A DNA stretch of 64,000 nt, from the NCBI RefSeq assembly GCF_000300335.1, contig NZ_AMRM01000024.1:1-64000 (forward strand), read 5' to 3'. This stretch comes from Nitratireductor pacificus pht-3B (GTDB lineage: Bacteria > Pseudomonadota > Alphaproteobacteria > Rhizobiales > Rhizobiaceae). The translations under genes were made by a program, and so were the position numbers. Below, in pieces: positions 8,056 through 15,868 of the stretch (the stretch's first letter is position 1; each line of letters begins with the position of its first letter). The notes under the pieces are model-generated. The model worked only from the letters and a program-made list of their open reading frames with translations. It made no database searches and was not told the DNA's origin.

Positions 8056-8820
8056 TCAGTTCCCGGCGACAACGCTGCGGAGAATGCGGGCGACGGCCAG
8101 TGGCGCCTCTTCCGGCAGCATGTGGCCGCAGTCTTCGAGCCGGTGCAGGACGAAGCCGTCCGGCAGATGGTCGGCCTGGGCGATCGGCAGCACCGTGTCG
8201 CGGGTTCCCCAGATCACGTGAACCGGCCTCGGCAGCGCCAGAAGGCTGTCGCGCGGAAACGCGCCCTGGCGGTTGCCGGACGCGATCATGGAACTGATTT
8301 CGATGAGCTTTTCGCGCTGCCCCGGCAGCCTCGACAGGCGCATGGCCTGCTCCACCAGCGTGCGCGGAAGCGCCACATGCGGGCCGAACATCGCGGCCAG
8401 CCCGGCGCGCATCTCGTCCGCATCGCGCGCGGCGGCGCGGGCCGCCATCGCCGCCCCGTCGATCTCCGGCCCGAAACCACCCGGCGCGATGAGCGTCAGG
8501 GACGCGATCCTCTCGGGCACGGCAAGCGCGGTGAGGACCGCCGCGGCACCGCCGAAGGAATGGCCGGCCAGATGAAACCGGTTTACGCCGCGCGCCGCAA
8601 GATCGTTTACCACCGCTGCCGCGGCTGCCTTCGCCTTGCCGGCGCCCGAATGTGACAGGGATCGCGCATGGCCGGGGAGGTCGTAGGCGATCACCCTGAG
8701 GCCGGCCGGCAGGGCGGCGCGGACCTCGTCCCATACGGCGTAGGAGCCGGCGAAACCGTGCAGCAGGACGAGGACGTCGCCGCCCCCGCCCGTATCGTCG
8801 GCGTGGAGCCGCTCGCTCAC
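8056..8820 (-). CDS. Alpha/beta hydrolase, translationally coupled to leuA
   Basis: 254 residues, alpha/beta-hydrolase fold. An oxyanion-region HGFAG (about 21-25), a nucleophile elbow GHSFGG with Ser88, a late acid in IWGTRDTV and a catalytic histidine in DCGHMLPEEAP make a complete triad. It resembles the BchO/MhpC-like group of small esterases; the substrate is unknown. Its ATG overlaps the leuA stop codon by four bases (8817-8820, ATGA), so it is probably translated from the leuA mRNA. Whether it has any link to leucine or branched-chain acyl metabolism is unknown. Confidence 0.85.
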   Translation of the reverse strand: MSERLHADDTGGGGDVLVLLHGFAGSYAVWDEVRAALPAGLRVIAYDLPGHARSLSHSGAGKAKAAAAAVVNDLAARGVNRFHLAGHSFGGAAAVLTALAVPERIASLTLIAPGGFGPEIDGAAMAARAAARDADEMRAGLAAMFGPHVALPRTLVEQAMRLSRLPGQREKLIEISSMIASGNRQGAFPRDSLLALPRPVHVIWGTRDTVLPIAQADHLPDGFVLHRLEDCGHMLPEEAPLAVARILRSVVAGN

Positions 8821-10559
8821 CCGGCCGTGCCGCCGGCCATGATCCGGTTGGCCGCCGAGACGACCGCCTCGAGCGAGGCCGTGACGATGTTGGTGTTGAC
8901 GCCGACGCCGAACAGCTTTCCGCCCGGATGCTCCACCTCCATGTAGCAGACGGCCGCGGCGTTCGACCCCTGCTGCAGGGAGTGCTCCGAATAGTCGATG
9001 ACCGACATGGCGATGCCGACATGCTTCGAGAGTGCGTCGATGAAGCCATCGACGGGGCCGGTGCCGGCGCCCTTGATCAGCGTCTCGACGCCGCCGTCCA
9101 GGATCGTCGCCTCGACGATGCGCTGCCCCTTCACGCCGGTGTCGGGGAAGGTCTGGTGATCGACGAACTTGATCCGCGCCTCCGGCTGGTCGACATAGAG
9201 CTCCATGAAGCGTTCATGGATCTGCTTCGAGGGAAGCTCCCTGCCCTCGCGGTCGGTGATGTCCTGGATGTCGCTGCGGAACTCTGTCTGCAGGTTGCGC
9301 GGCAGGTTGAGGCCGTAATCGGCCTGCATCACATAGGCGATGCCGCCCTTGCCGGACTGCGAGTTGATGCGGATGATCGCCTCGTAGGACCGGCCGACAT
9401 CCTGCGGGTCGATCGGCAGGTAAGGCACTTCCCACAGCGGCTTGTTGGCCGTCTTGATGGCCTTCATGCCCTTGTTGATCGCATCCTGGTGCGAGCCGGA
9501 GAAGGCCGTGTAGACCAGTTCGCCGACATAGGGATGCCGCTCGGGAATGACGAGCTGGTTGCAGTGCTCGTAGACGTCCTTCATGCGGTTGATGTCGGTG
9601 CAGTCGAGCCGCGGGTCGAGGCCCTGCGTGTACATGTTCAGCGCCAGCGTGACGACATCGACATTGCCGGTGCGCTCGCCATTGCCGAACAGGGTTCCCT
9701 CGACGCGGTCGGCGCCGGCCATCAGGCCGAGCTCGGTGGCGGCGATGCCGGTACCGCGGTCGTTGTGCGGGTGGAGCGAGACGATCAGGCTGTCGCGCCG
9801 GTCGAGATTGCGGCACATCCATTCGATCTGATCGGCATAGATGTTGGGTGTCGCCATCTCGACGGTCGACGGCAGGTTGATGATCAGCCTGTCCTGCGGC
9901 GTTGGGTCGATGATCTCGATGACGGCGTTGCAGATCTCCAGCGCGACTTCCAGCTCGGTGCCGGTGAAGCTCTCCGGCGAATACTGGAAGCGGTAGCCGC
10001 CGCCTGCCTTCGCCGCCATGTCCATGACCATCTTCGCGGCGTCGGTGGCGATCTGCTTGATGCCGGCGACATCCTTGCCGAACACGACGCGGCGCTGCAA
10101 CTCGCTGGTGGAGTTGTAGAAATGGACGATCGGCCGGTGCGCGCCCTGGAGCGCCTCGAAAGTGCGCGTGATCAGCTCGGGCCGGCACTGGACCAGGACC
10201 TGGAGCGACACGTCCTGCGGCACGCCAGCTTCCTCAATGCACCAGCGGGCGAAATCGAAGTCCGTCTGCGAGGCGGAGGGAAAGCCCACCTCGATCTCCT
10301 TGAAGCCCATGTCGAGCAGCAGCCGGAACATGCGCGCCTTGCGCTCGTGGCCCATCGGGTCGACCAGCGCCTGGTTGCCGTCGCGCAGATCGACGGAACA
10401 CCAGATCGGCGCCTTGTCGATGCGCTTCGAAGGCCAGGTGCGGTCGGCAAGGTCGATCAGCGGATAGGGCTGGTACTTGGTCGAAGCGTCCGGCATGCCC
10501 CTGTCACGGCCCGCCCCGTTGTTTGCAATCGTCTCGCTCGTCATGTTCTGCACGTCCAT
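8817..10559 (-). CDS. leuA: 2-isopropylmalate synthase, long form
   Basis: 580 residues. It condenses acetyl-CoA and 2-oxoisovalerate, the first committed step of leucine synthesis. The DRE-TIM-barrel signature appears as VDLRDGNQAL, with the metal-binding HxH in SLHPHNDRGTG and a conserved NGERTGNVD segment. The C-terminal third (after about 440, with DHQTF and AAAVCYMEVEHPG) is the LeuA allosteric dimerisation domain that binds leucine. The long N-terminal extension (TKYQPYPLIDLADRTWPSK) marks the actinobacterial/alphaproteobacterial LeuA2-type branch. A GGGAGAG ribosome-binding site precedes the start. Upstream lies a leucine-rich leader peptide and hairpins (10560-10785), indicating attenuation control by leucyl-tRNA. 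Confidence 0.95.
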   Translation of the reverse strand: MDVQNMTSETIANNGAGRDRGMPDASTKYQPYPLIDLADRTWPSKRIDKAPIWCSVDLRDGNQALVDPMGHERKARMFRLLLDMGFKEIEVGFPSASQTDFDFARWCIEEAGVPQDVSLQVLVQCRPELITRTFEALQGAHRPIVHFYNSTSELQRRVVFGKDVAGIKQIATDAAKMVMDMAAKAGGGYRFQYSPESFTGTELEVALEICNAVIEIIDPTPQDRLIINLPSTVEMATPNIYADQIEWMCRNLDRRDSLIVSLHPHNDRGTGIAATELGLMAGADRVEGTLFGNGERTGNVDVVTLALNMYTQGLDPRLDCTDINRMKDVYEHCNQLVIPERHPYVGELVYTAFSGSHQDAINKGMKAIKTANKPLWEVPYLPIDPQDVGRSYEAIIRINSQSGKGGIAYVMQADYGLNLPRNLQTEFRSDIQDITDREGRELPSKQIHERFMELYVDQPEARIKFVDHQTFPDTGVKGQRIVEATILDGGVETLIKGAGTGPVDGFIDALSKHVGIAMSVIDYSEHSLQQGSNAAAVCYMEVEHPGGKLFGVGVNTNIVTASLEAVVSAANRIMAGGTAG

Positions 10560-10574
10560 TTCATTCTCTCCCGG

Positions 10575-10608
10575 CCCGGGATGGGTGCGCGCGGCACGCC
10601 CGGCCTGT
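10575..10608 (-). promoter_or_regulatory. Hairpin just upstream of the leuA ribosome-binding site
   Basis: In the leuA mRNA, CCGGGC-GTGC...GCAC-CCATCCCGG can fold (GTGC/GCAC plus CCGGG/CCCGG) immediately before the GGGAGAG ribosome-binding site. Together with the 10660-10696 hairpin it could be the second element of an attenuator, either blocking translation or competing with the upstream stem. No U-run follows, so a classic terminator is not obvious. Confidence 0.4.
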
Positions 10609-10659
10609 CAACTCTGAATGCGAATAGTGGGGAAAGAGCATGTGCCCAGGCGGCGCGAT

Positions 10660-10696
10660 CGATCGCCGGGCGCTCCTTCAACGGACCCGGCGATCG
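10660..10696 (-). promoter_or_regulatory. Attenuator hairpin overlapping the end of the leu leader peptide
   Basis: CGATCGCCGGG (mRNA sense) pairs perfectly over 11 bases with CCCGGCGATCG, with a 15-base loop that contains the leader peptide's TGA. A ribosome stalled at the upstream Leu codons would leave this stem free, while one reaching the stop codon would disrupt it: the geometry expected for ribosome-mediated attenuation. Confidence 0.6.
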
Positions 10697-10785
10697 CCGA
10701 TAAGGCCGAGAAGCAGCAGGCTGGCAGAAAGCGCGCGCGCGGTCGCGCCGAAAAAGGCGGTCCGGTCGGAGACGGAGAATGTCAT
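10678..10785 (-). CDS. Leucine leader peptide of leuA
   Basis: A 35-codon reading frame starting at 10785 and ending in TGA at 10678-10680, about 120 bases upstream of leuA on the same strand. It contains four consecutive leucine codons (CTG CTG CTT CTC, within SASLLLLGLIGD) plus two more leucines nearby, which is what a leucine-starvation sensor needs. It overlaps the start of an 11-base-pair hairpin. Leucine leader peptides upstream of leuA are known from several proteobacteria; this one is too short for normal gene calling. The exact start is uncertain because no strong ribosome-binding site is visible. Confidence 0.65.
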   Translation of the reverse strand: MTFSVSDRTAFFGATARALSASLLLLGLIGDRRVR

Positions 10786-10864
10786 GCGCGTCGTCATGCC
10801 CGGTTCAATAGCCGAGGCTCGGGCGACTGGCAAGAGGATGGTTCACTTCGGCCCCGGGAAGCGG

Positions 10865-11206
10865 TCACGCCGCCCGCCCTTGCCGGGCCTTCCAGGACTC
10901 GTGCTCCTTTCCCCATTCCGACAGGGCCGTCACCGCCCGGTTCAGCGTCAGGCCGTGAGGCGTGATCGCGTATTCGACGCGTGGCGGCATCTCGTCGAAG
11001 GCATGACGGCTGATCAGCCCGTCCGCCTCCATCTGGCGGAGTTGCTGGGCCAGCATCTTCTCGCTGATGCCCGGCAGCAGCCGGCGCAGCTCGGCGAAGC
11101 GATGCGGCTTCAAATGCAATGCCCAGAGCAGATCGGTCTTCCATTTCCCGCCGATGGTCTCGAGTGCGGTGGCAAAGCCGCAATCATCCGGTTCTTCACG
11201 TTCCAT
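10865..11206 (-). CDS. HxlR-family winged-helix transcriptional regulator
   Basis: 113 residues with the compact HxlR layout: CGFATALETIGGKWKTDLLWAL at the N-terminus, including the conserved cysteine at residue 9 and the GGKW motif. The DNA-binding part is FAELRRLLPGISEKMLAQQLRQ, and the wing is RVEYAITPHG. HxlR proteins act as dimers; the N-terminal cysteine can sense electrophiles or oxidants. It is divergent from the NAD(P)-dependent oxidoreductase at 11351 with 144 bases between, so that gene is the likely target, together with its own promoter. Confidence 0.85.
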   Translation of the reverse strand: MEREEPDDCGFATALETIGGKWKTDLLWALHLKPHRFAELRRLLPGISEKMLAQQLRQMEADGLISRHAFDEMPPRVEYAITPHGLTLNRAVTALSEWGKEHESWKARQGRAA

Positions 11207-11350
11207 GGAAAGGCTCCTGACAGGTTCTGACGCTTACCGCGAGGTGCGTACTTCCCCCGCCGGCACCAGTTTATATCTTCGAACCCGGCGCGCCAGACAG
11301 AAACAGCGGCCTCCCGAGAGCCGCCCCCAAAACCGGAGACACCACACAAG

Positions 11351-12268
11351 ATGACAACAACCATTTGCGTGATCGGCGCGGGCCGAATGGGCTCGTCCCT
11401 GGCACGAACGCTCCTGAACGCCGGCCGCCCGACCTGGGTATGGAACCGGACGGCGGCCAGATGCGCGCCGCTAGTCGCGCTCGGCGCGAAAACCGCCAAT
11501 GCCCTGGCAGACGCCGTCCAGGCATCGGAACTGATCCTGATCAACGTCATCGACCATGACGCGAGCGCCGCGCTGTTGAGGCAGGAGGCCGTCTCCTCGG
11601 CACTTTCGGGCAGGACCGTGATCCAGCTCACATCCGGCTCTGCCCGGCTGGCGCGGGAAGAAGCGCTTTGGGTCGAGGCCCAGGGTGCGAGATATCTGGA
11701 CGGAGCCATCATGGCCACGCCGGACTTCATCGGCCGGCCCGAGGCGGCGCTGCTCTATTCCGGCTCGCTCGCGAGCTTCGAGGCCCACAGGGATATCCTT
11801 CTCACGCTCGGCGGCCGGAGCGCCCATGTCGGAGATGTTCCCGGCCAGGCATCGGCCCTCGATACCGCGCTGCTGACCCAAATGTGGGGCGGCCTGTTCG
11901 GCGCGCTGCAGGGCATGGCGGTCGCCGACGCCGAGGGTCTTTCCCTCGACGTGTTCCGTGACCAGCTTTCCGCCTTCAAGCCGGTGGTGGATGCCGCGCT
12001 CTACGACACGATCGACCGAACGGCGGCCCGCCGCTTCGCCGGCGACGCGGAAACGCTTGCCTCCCTCGGCGCCCATCACAGCGCCTTCACGCATCTTCTG
12101 GAAGCGTGCGAGGATCAGGGGCTCGACCAGGGACTGCCGCGGGAGATGGCGCGTCTCTTCCGTGAGGGATTGTCCCGCAACGGCCCGGAAGCCGACTTCG
12201 CGTCGCTGGCGCCCCTGCTTCGCGGCGGCCCGTCATCCGAAGCCGGGGAGGTGCGGCCGGATGCCTGA
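11351..12268 (+). CDS. NAD(P)-dependent oxidoreductase, 6-phosphogluconate dehydrogenase/imine reductase-like
   Basis: 305 residues. The N-terminal Rossmann domain starts with VIGAGRMGSSLA (GxGxxG at about 9-14). WNRTAARC at about 31-38 places an arginine after the second strand, which favours NADPH. The C-terminal half is helical, as in the beta-hydroxyacid dehydrogenase superfamily. The overall look is closest to the NADPH-dependent imine-reductase-like branch; the substrate is unknown. It is divergent from an HxlR regulator and its 3' end overlaps the GFA gene by eight bases, so the two are likely cotranscribed and HxlR-controlled. Confidence 0.8.
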   Translation: MTTTICVIGAGRMGSSLARTLLNAGRPTWVWNRTAARCAPLVALGAKTANALADAVQASELILINVIDHDASAALLRQEAVSSALSGRTVIQLTSGSARLAREEALWVEAQGARYLDGAIMATPDFIGRPEAALLYSGSLASFEAHRDILLTLGGRSAHVGDVPGQASALDTALLTQMWGGLFGALQGMAVADAEGLSLDVFRDQLSAFKPVVDAALYDTIDRTAARRFAGDAETLASLGAHHSAFTHLLEACEDQGLDQGLPREMARLFREGLSRNGPEADFASLAPLLRGGPSSEAGEVRPDA

Positions 12269-12671
12269 GGAAAAACTGCGCAAGGCCGCCTGCTCGTGCC
12301 GGCGGATCGAACTGGTCTTTTCCGGCGAGCCGCGGCTGGTCTATGCGTGCTCCTGTCTGGAGTGCCAGCGCAACACCGGCAGCGCTTTCGCCTACCGGGC
12401 GATCTATCCCGAAAGTGCCATCGTGAGCCGGAAGGGTGAACCGAATTCCTGGCGCCGGAGCGGATCCTCCGGGCAGTGGATGGAGCAGCATTTCTGCGCC
12501 ACATGCGGCTCGCTCGTCTTCATGCGGGCCGAAACTCTCGTGGATGCGCTGTCGGTTTCCGTGGGGTGCTTCGAGGACCCGGACTTCCCGGCCCCAGCCA
12601 GGCTGAGCTGGGCGCATCGCAAACACCGATGGCTGGCGCTGGAAGGTGTGCCGGACGCCCCTTCCGCTTGA
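12261..12671 (+). CDS. GFA/CENP-V family zinc protein
   Basis: 136 residues. The family (named after glutathione-dependent formaldehyde-activating enzyme) binds zinc through spaced cysteines. Visible here are CSCRRIE (about 11), CSCLECQRNTGSAFAY (about 30) and CATCGS (about 79), giving the usual two zinc sites. Its start ATG lies inside the end of the upstream oxidoreductase gene (8-base overlap), which fixes the start and implies translational coupling. Small-molecule thiol or aldehyde chemistry is the usual guess for the family; its biochemical role here is unknown. A strong hairpin (12690-12714) follows. Confidence 0.85.
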   Translation: MPEEKLRKAACSCRRIELVFSGEPRLVYACSCLECQRNTGSAFAYRAIYPESAIVSRKGEPNSWRRSGSSGQWMEQHFCATCGSLVFMRAETLVDALSVSVGCFEDPDFPAPARLSWAHRKHRWLALEGVPDAPSA

Positions 12672-12689
12672 CGTTTCGACATCGCTCGT

Positions 12690-12714
12690 CCCCCTCGCCC
12701 TCCCGGCGAGGGGG
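12690..12714. terminator. Intercistronic hairpin, possible terminator
   Basis: CCCCCTCGCC-CTCCC-GGCGAGGGGG forms a perfect ten-base-pair stem just after the GFA gene and just before the promoter at 12719. There is no clear T-run, so it may instead insulate or stabilise the upstream mRNA. Confidence 0.5.
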
Positions 12715-12718
12715 ATGC

Positions 12719-12778
12719 TTGACATCTCCATTCTCCAATGTATTTTACCAATTAGATAATTAACTTTTTGGTGAAATA
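12719..12778 (+). promoter_or_regulatory. Promoter and palindromic operator of the ArsR-SRPBCC operon
   Basis: TTGACA (12719-12724) is followed after 16 bases by TATTTT (12741-12746). An inverted repeat, TATTTTACCAA (12741-12751) and TTGGTGAAATA (12768-12778), starts at the -10 element and ends at the base before the start codon. The AT-rich centre stands out from the GC-rich surroundings. Binding of the ArsR-type product here would block both RNA polymerase and the ribosome-binding region, so autorepression is the natural reading (inference). Confidence 0.65.
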
Positions 12779-13123
12779 ATGCAGACCGACCCTCTCAGCG
12801 TCGCCTTCTCCGCCCTTGCCGACCCGACCCGGCGGGCGATGCTGGCGCGCCTTTCAGCGGGCGAGGCGACGGTGAACGAGCTGGCCGAACCCTTCGCGAT
12901 GACGCTGCCCGCGGTTTCGAAGCACCTGAAGGTACTGGAGCGCGCCGGCCTCGTCTCGCGCGGCAGGAACGCCCAGTTCCGGCCCTGCCGGCTCGAGGCG
13001 GGGCCGCTGAAGGACGTCGCCGCCTGGATGGAGCACTACCGGCGTTTCTGGGACGACAGCTTCAACCGCCTCGACGACTATCTGCGCGAAATCCAGCACA
13101 AGGAAACCTCCGGCGATGCCTGA
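12779..13123 (+). CDS. ArsR-family repressor (SRPBCC-linked type)
   Basis: 114 residues with the ArsR winged helix: FSALADPTRRAMLARLSAGEATVNELAEPF, then the recognition helix AVSKHLKVLERAGLV and the wing SRGRNAQFRPCRLE. No CxC metal-binding pair is present, so it is not a classic metal sensor. It belongs to the large group encoded next to SRPBCC (AHSA1) proteins, as here, where the next gene overlaps by eight bases. A palindrome abutting its start codon is the probable operator. Confidence 0.9.
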   Translation: MQTDPLSVAFSALADPTRRAMLARLSAGEATVNELAEPFAMTLPAVSKHLKVLERAGLVSRGRNAQFRPCRLEAGPLKDVAAWMEHYRRFWDDSFNRLDDYLREIQHKETSGDA

Positions 13124-13604
13124 CCCAAGCGCAAAAACCTTGGCCGGGGCGGAGGCCCCTCCCGCCCTCAGCCTCAGCCGTGTCTTCGACGCGCCGCGCA
13201 GCCTGGTCTTCAGGCTCTGGTCATCACCCGAGCATCTGGCGCGCTGGTGGGGACCGAAGGATTTCTCGGTTCCTTCGGTGACGATGGATTTTCGGGAAAA
13301 CGGCGCCTGGCGCAGCTGCATCCGCTCGCCCGACGGCGATGAATACTGGTCGAGCGGCGTCTATCGGGAGATCGACGCCCCCGGCCGGCTGATCTTCACC
13401 TTCCGCTGGGAGGAGGACGGCGCGCTCGACACGCTGGTGACCGTGACCTTCGAAGAGGCCAGGGAAGGGAGCGCGACGCGCGTGACCTTCCACCAGACTC
13501 CTTTCCGCAACGTCGAGGAACGCGACAGCCACGCCGACGGCTGGGGCGAATGCCTCATGCGCCTTGAACAATATCTCGACAAGCAGGATGGGAGAACCCA
13601 GTGA
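13116..13604 (+). CDS. SRPBCC (AHSA1-like) domain protein
   Basis: 162 residues of the START/Bet v 1-like fold: FDAPRSLVFRLWSSPEHLARWW is the typical first helix-loop, followed by SCIRSPDGDEYWSSGVYREI and TLVTVTFEE, ending in the helix DGWGECLMRLEQYL. Such proteins form a hydrophobic cavity for small ligands; no function is established for this subgroup. It is translationally coupled on both sides: an 8-base overlap with ArsR, and its TGA overlaps the GTG start of the GFA gene. It is a paralogue of the gene at 14088. Confidence 0.85.
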   Translation: MPDPSAKTLAGAEAPPALSLSRVFDAPRSLVFRLWSSPEHLARWWGPKDFSVPSVTMDFRENGAWRSCIRSPDGDEYWSSGVYREIDAPGRLIFTFRWEEDGALDTLVTVTFEEAREGSATRVTFHQTPFRNVEERDSHADGWGECLMRLEQYLDKQDGRTQ

Positions 13605-14050
13605 AGAAAGCCTACCACGGAAGCTGCCATTGCGGCGCAGTGCGCTTTTCAGCGAACATCGACCTCGCGCCGGAGGGACAGCGCTCGAAACCCGAGCGCG
13701 AGGGCGTCTGGTGGACCGCCACCTTCCGCTGCAACTGCTCGTCCTGCCTGAAATCACGGTTCTGGAAAGCCTTCGTGCGGCCCGCCGATTTCACGCTGAT
13801 CGCCGGCGAGGAAGCGCTCGCCGAATACCGGTTCGGCGAGCGCGGGATCGCCCACCGCTTCTGCCGGAACTGCGGCGTGCGCCCCTTCGCCAGCGCCGAT
13901 TTCGAACCGCTGGGCGGCGCCTTCCATTGCGTCAACGTGGCCTGTCTCGACGATGCGACGCCGGAGGAACTGGAAGCTGCGCCGGTCATCTTCGAGGACG
14001 GGCACAACAACGACTGGGACAAGCCGCCCGCCCTGAGCGGATATCTGTGA
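13601..14050 (+). CDS. GFA/CENP-V family zinc protein, second copy
   Basis: 149 residues starting at GTG 13601, which overlaps the preceding stop (GTGA). The zinc cysteines are clear: GSCHCGAVRF (about 8-17), CNCSSCLKSRFWK (about 45-57) and FCRNCGVRPFA (about 87-97). It is longer than the copy at 12261 and has a different insertion (GVWWTATFR). Sandwiched between two SRPBCC genes in one operon, it probably works with them on one substrate class (inference). Confidence 0.85.
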   Translation: MKKAYHGSCHCGAVRFSANIDLAPEGQRSKPEREGVWWTATFRCNCSSCLKSRFWKAFVRPADFTLIAGEEALAEYRFGERGIAHRFCRNCGVRPFASADFEPLGGAFHCVNVACLDDATPEELEAAPVIFEDGHNNDWDKPPALSGYL

Positions 14051-14087
14051 ACCGGCATACCGCCCCACGACCCTATGGAGGACCGCC

Positions 14088-14564
14088 ATGAACGCCGAAA
14101 CCGGAACCGTTGCCGAAACGGAACTCATCATCGAGCGTGTTTTCGACGCCCCGCGCACGCTGGTGTTCGAAGCGTGGACGCAGAACGAGCATCTCGACCG
14201 CTGGTCCTGCCCGGCGGGCTTCACCCTGCCCTTCTCCGAAGGCGAGATCCGCACCGGCGGCTGGTTCCGCACCTGCATGCGCTCCCCCGATGGCGAGGAT
14301 CACTGGCTGAGCGGCGAGTACCGCGAGGTGACAGCGCCGGAGCGCATCGTCTTCACCCATGCCTGGCATGACGAGAACGACGAGCCCGACCACGAAACCC
14401 TGGTCACGGTGACTTTTCGGGAAACGACTGACGGCAAGACCAGGATGGTCTTCCACCAGGCATTCTTCACATCGAAAGCCTCACGCGACGGCCATGAAGG
14501 CGGCTGGAACGAGTGCTTCGGCAGGCTCGACGCATTGCTGGCCGGATCGCCGAGCGTGCGTTGA
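14088..14564 (+). CDS. SRPBCC (AHSA1-like) domain protein, second copy
   Basis: 158 residues, closely parallel to the 13116 product: FDAPRTLVFEAWTQNEHLDRW, then RTCMRSPDGEDHWLSGEYRE, VTFRETTDGKTRMVFHQ and the final helix GGWNECFGRLDALLAG. The shared CxRSPDG core shows the pair arose by duplication. A TATGGAGGACCGCC ribosome-binding region precedes the ATG. It is the last gene of the ArsR-SRPBCC-GFA-SRPBCC operon. Confidence 0.85.
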   Translation: MNAETGTVAETELIIERVFDAPRTLVFEAWTQNEHLDRWSCPAGFTLPFSEGEIRTGGWFRTCMRSPDGEDHWLSGEYREVTAPERIVFTHAWHDENDEPDHETLVTVTFRETTDGKTRMVFHQAFFTSKASRDGHEGGWNECFGRLDALLAGSPSVR

Positions 14565-14618
14565 AGCGGACGAAGGACGAGCTGAATCACTGATCAGGCA
14601 CCGGAAGAGAGGTCGCCC

Positions 14619-15683
14619 TTACTCGTCGAGCGCGGCGGCGCTCGACGCGATCTCGTACTCGATGCCGTGGGGCAGATACTGAACGCGCGCCCGCCCCCGG
14701 AAGTCCGTCGCGACGAACCTTTCGATCAGCGTCGAGCCGAAACCCCTGCGGGTCGGCGGCTCGACCGGGGGACCGCCCTTCTCCAGCCAGCGGAAGAAGA
14801 AGTGTCCGTTGCTCCGGTCCCACTCGATCGTCACGCGCCCGTCCTCGTTCGACAGCGCACCGTATTTGATGGCGTTGGTCAGGAGCTCGTTCAGCGCCAG
14901 CGAGAGCGACAGCGCCTGACGGCCGCGCAGCGACACCGGCGGCCCGCTCAACGCCACGCGCTGCGGCTCGAGGATGCGGTGCGCCAGAACGGCCTCGACC
15001 AATTGGCCGATCGTCGCATCCGGATGGTTCTCGGCGGTCAGCAGGGCCTGCGCCTCGCCGAGCGCGCGCAGGCGGTTCTGGAACACGCCGAGCATCTCGG
15101 CCGCCGCCGGCTCGCCCTTGAAACTCTGGACCGCCAGCGCCGAAACCATGGCGACCAGATTGCGCATGCGATGCTGCAGCTCGCCATTGACGGCGGCGAT
15201 CTGGCGCTGGGCGCGCACCGTCTCCGTGGTCTCCACCACCGTATCCATCATGCCGCGCACGACGCCGTGCTCGTCCCGGATCGGACTGTAGCAGAAGGTG
15301 AAATGCGCCTCCTCGTCATAGCCGAACCGGTTCACCACCAGCGGGAAGTTCTCGATGAAGGTGGATTCGCCGCCGAACGCCTTCTCGGCGATCGGCCCGA
15401 TGATCTCCCAGGCCTCCGACCACACGTCGCGGAAGGAACGACCGATCGCCGGCGGCTTGCCGCCGAGGATCGGCGTGAAGGCATCATTGTGCATGGTGAT
15501 CAGACCCGGCCCCCAGACAATGGCCTTGGGAAAGCTGGAACTGATCATCAGGCCGACGGCCGTCTTCAGCGCCGAGGGCCAGCGCTCGATGGGGCCGAGC
15601 TCGGTGGCCGACCAATCGAAGGCGCGGATGGCCGCCGCCGCCGCTCCGCCGCCGGCGAGGAAAGCAAGATGATTCCCACTCAT
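14619..15683 (-). CDS. HWE-family sensor histidine kinase with PAS domain
   Basis: 354 residues from the ATG at 15683. An N-terminal PAS-type region (about 20-145; WGPGLITMHNDAF, FRDVWSEAWEIIGPIAEK, FTFCYSPIRDEHG) precedes the kinase core. The phosphoacceptor motif LQHRMRNLVAMVSAL puts His171 in the HWE form (HRxRN). The ATPase part has ALNELLTNAIKYGALS and the W-x-E motif FRWLEKGGP. No transmembrane helix, so it is a soluble sensor. HWE kinases are abundant in Rhizobiales, often in light or general-stress signalling. No response regulator is adjacent, so it is an orphan. Confidence 0.9.
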   Translation of the reverse strand: MSGNHLAFLAGGGAAAAAIRAFDWSATELGPIERWPSALKTAVGLMISSSFPKAIVWGPGLITMHNDAFTPILGGKPPAIGRSFRDVWSEAWEIIGPIAEKAFGGESTFIENFPLVVNRFGYDEEAHFTFCYSPIRDEHGVVRGMMDTVVETTETVRAQRQIAAVNGELQHRMRNLVAMVSALAVQSFKGEPAAAEMLGVFQNRLRALGEAQALLTAENHPDATIGQLVEAVLAHRILEPQRVALSGPPVSLRGRQALSLSLALNELLTNAIKYGALSNEDGRVTIEWDRSNGHFFFRWLEKGGPPVEPPTRRGFGSTLIERFVATDFRGRARVQYLPHGIEYEIASSAAALDE

Positions 15684-15868
15684 TTGAACGCGCACACCCC
15701 TCGCACCAGTCGCAGGCACAATAGCAGCACCGCGTGGATAGAACAGCGATTTGCGCTGCGATCCCGCGATTTGCGGCCGGCCTGGCGGAGCCCGGCCCAC
15801 TCCCTTGAATCAGGAAACGAGAATTTTCCCGCAAGCCGCTGGAATCACGAACCTTCCAGAGCAGGCGT

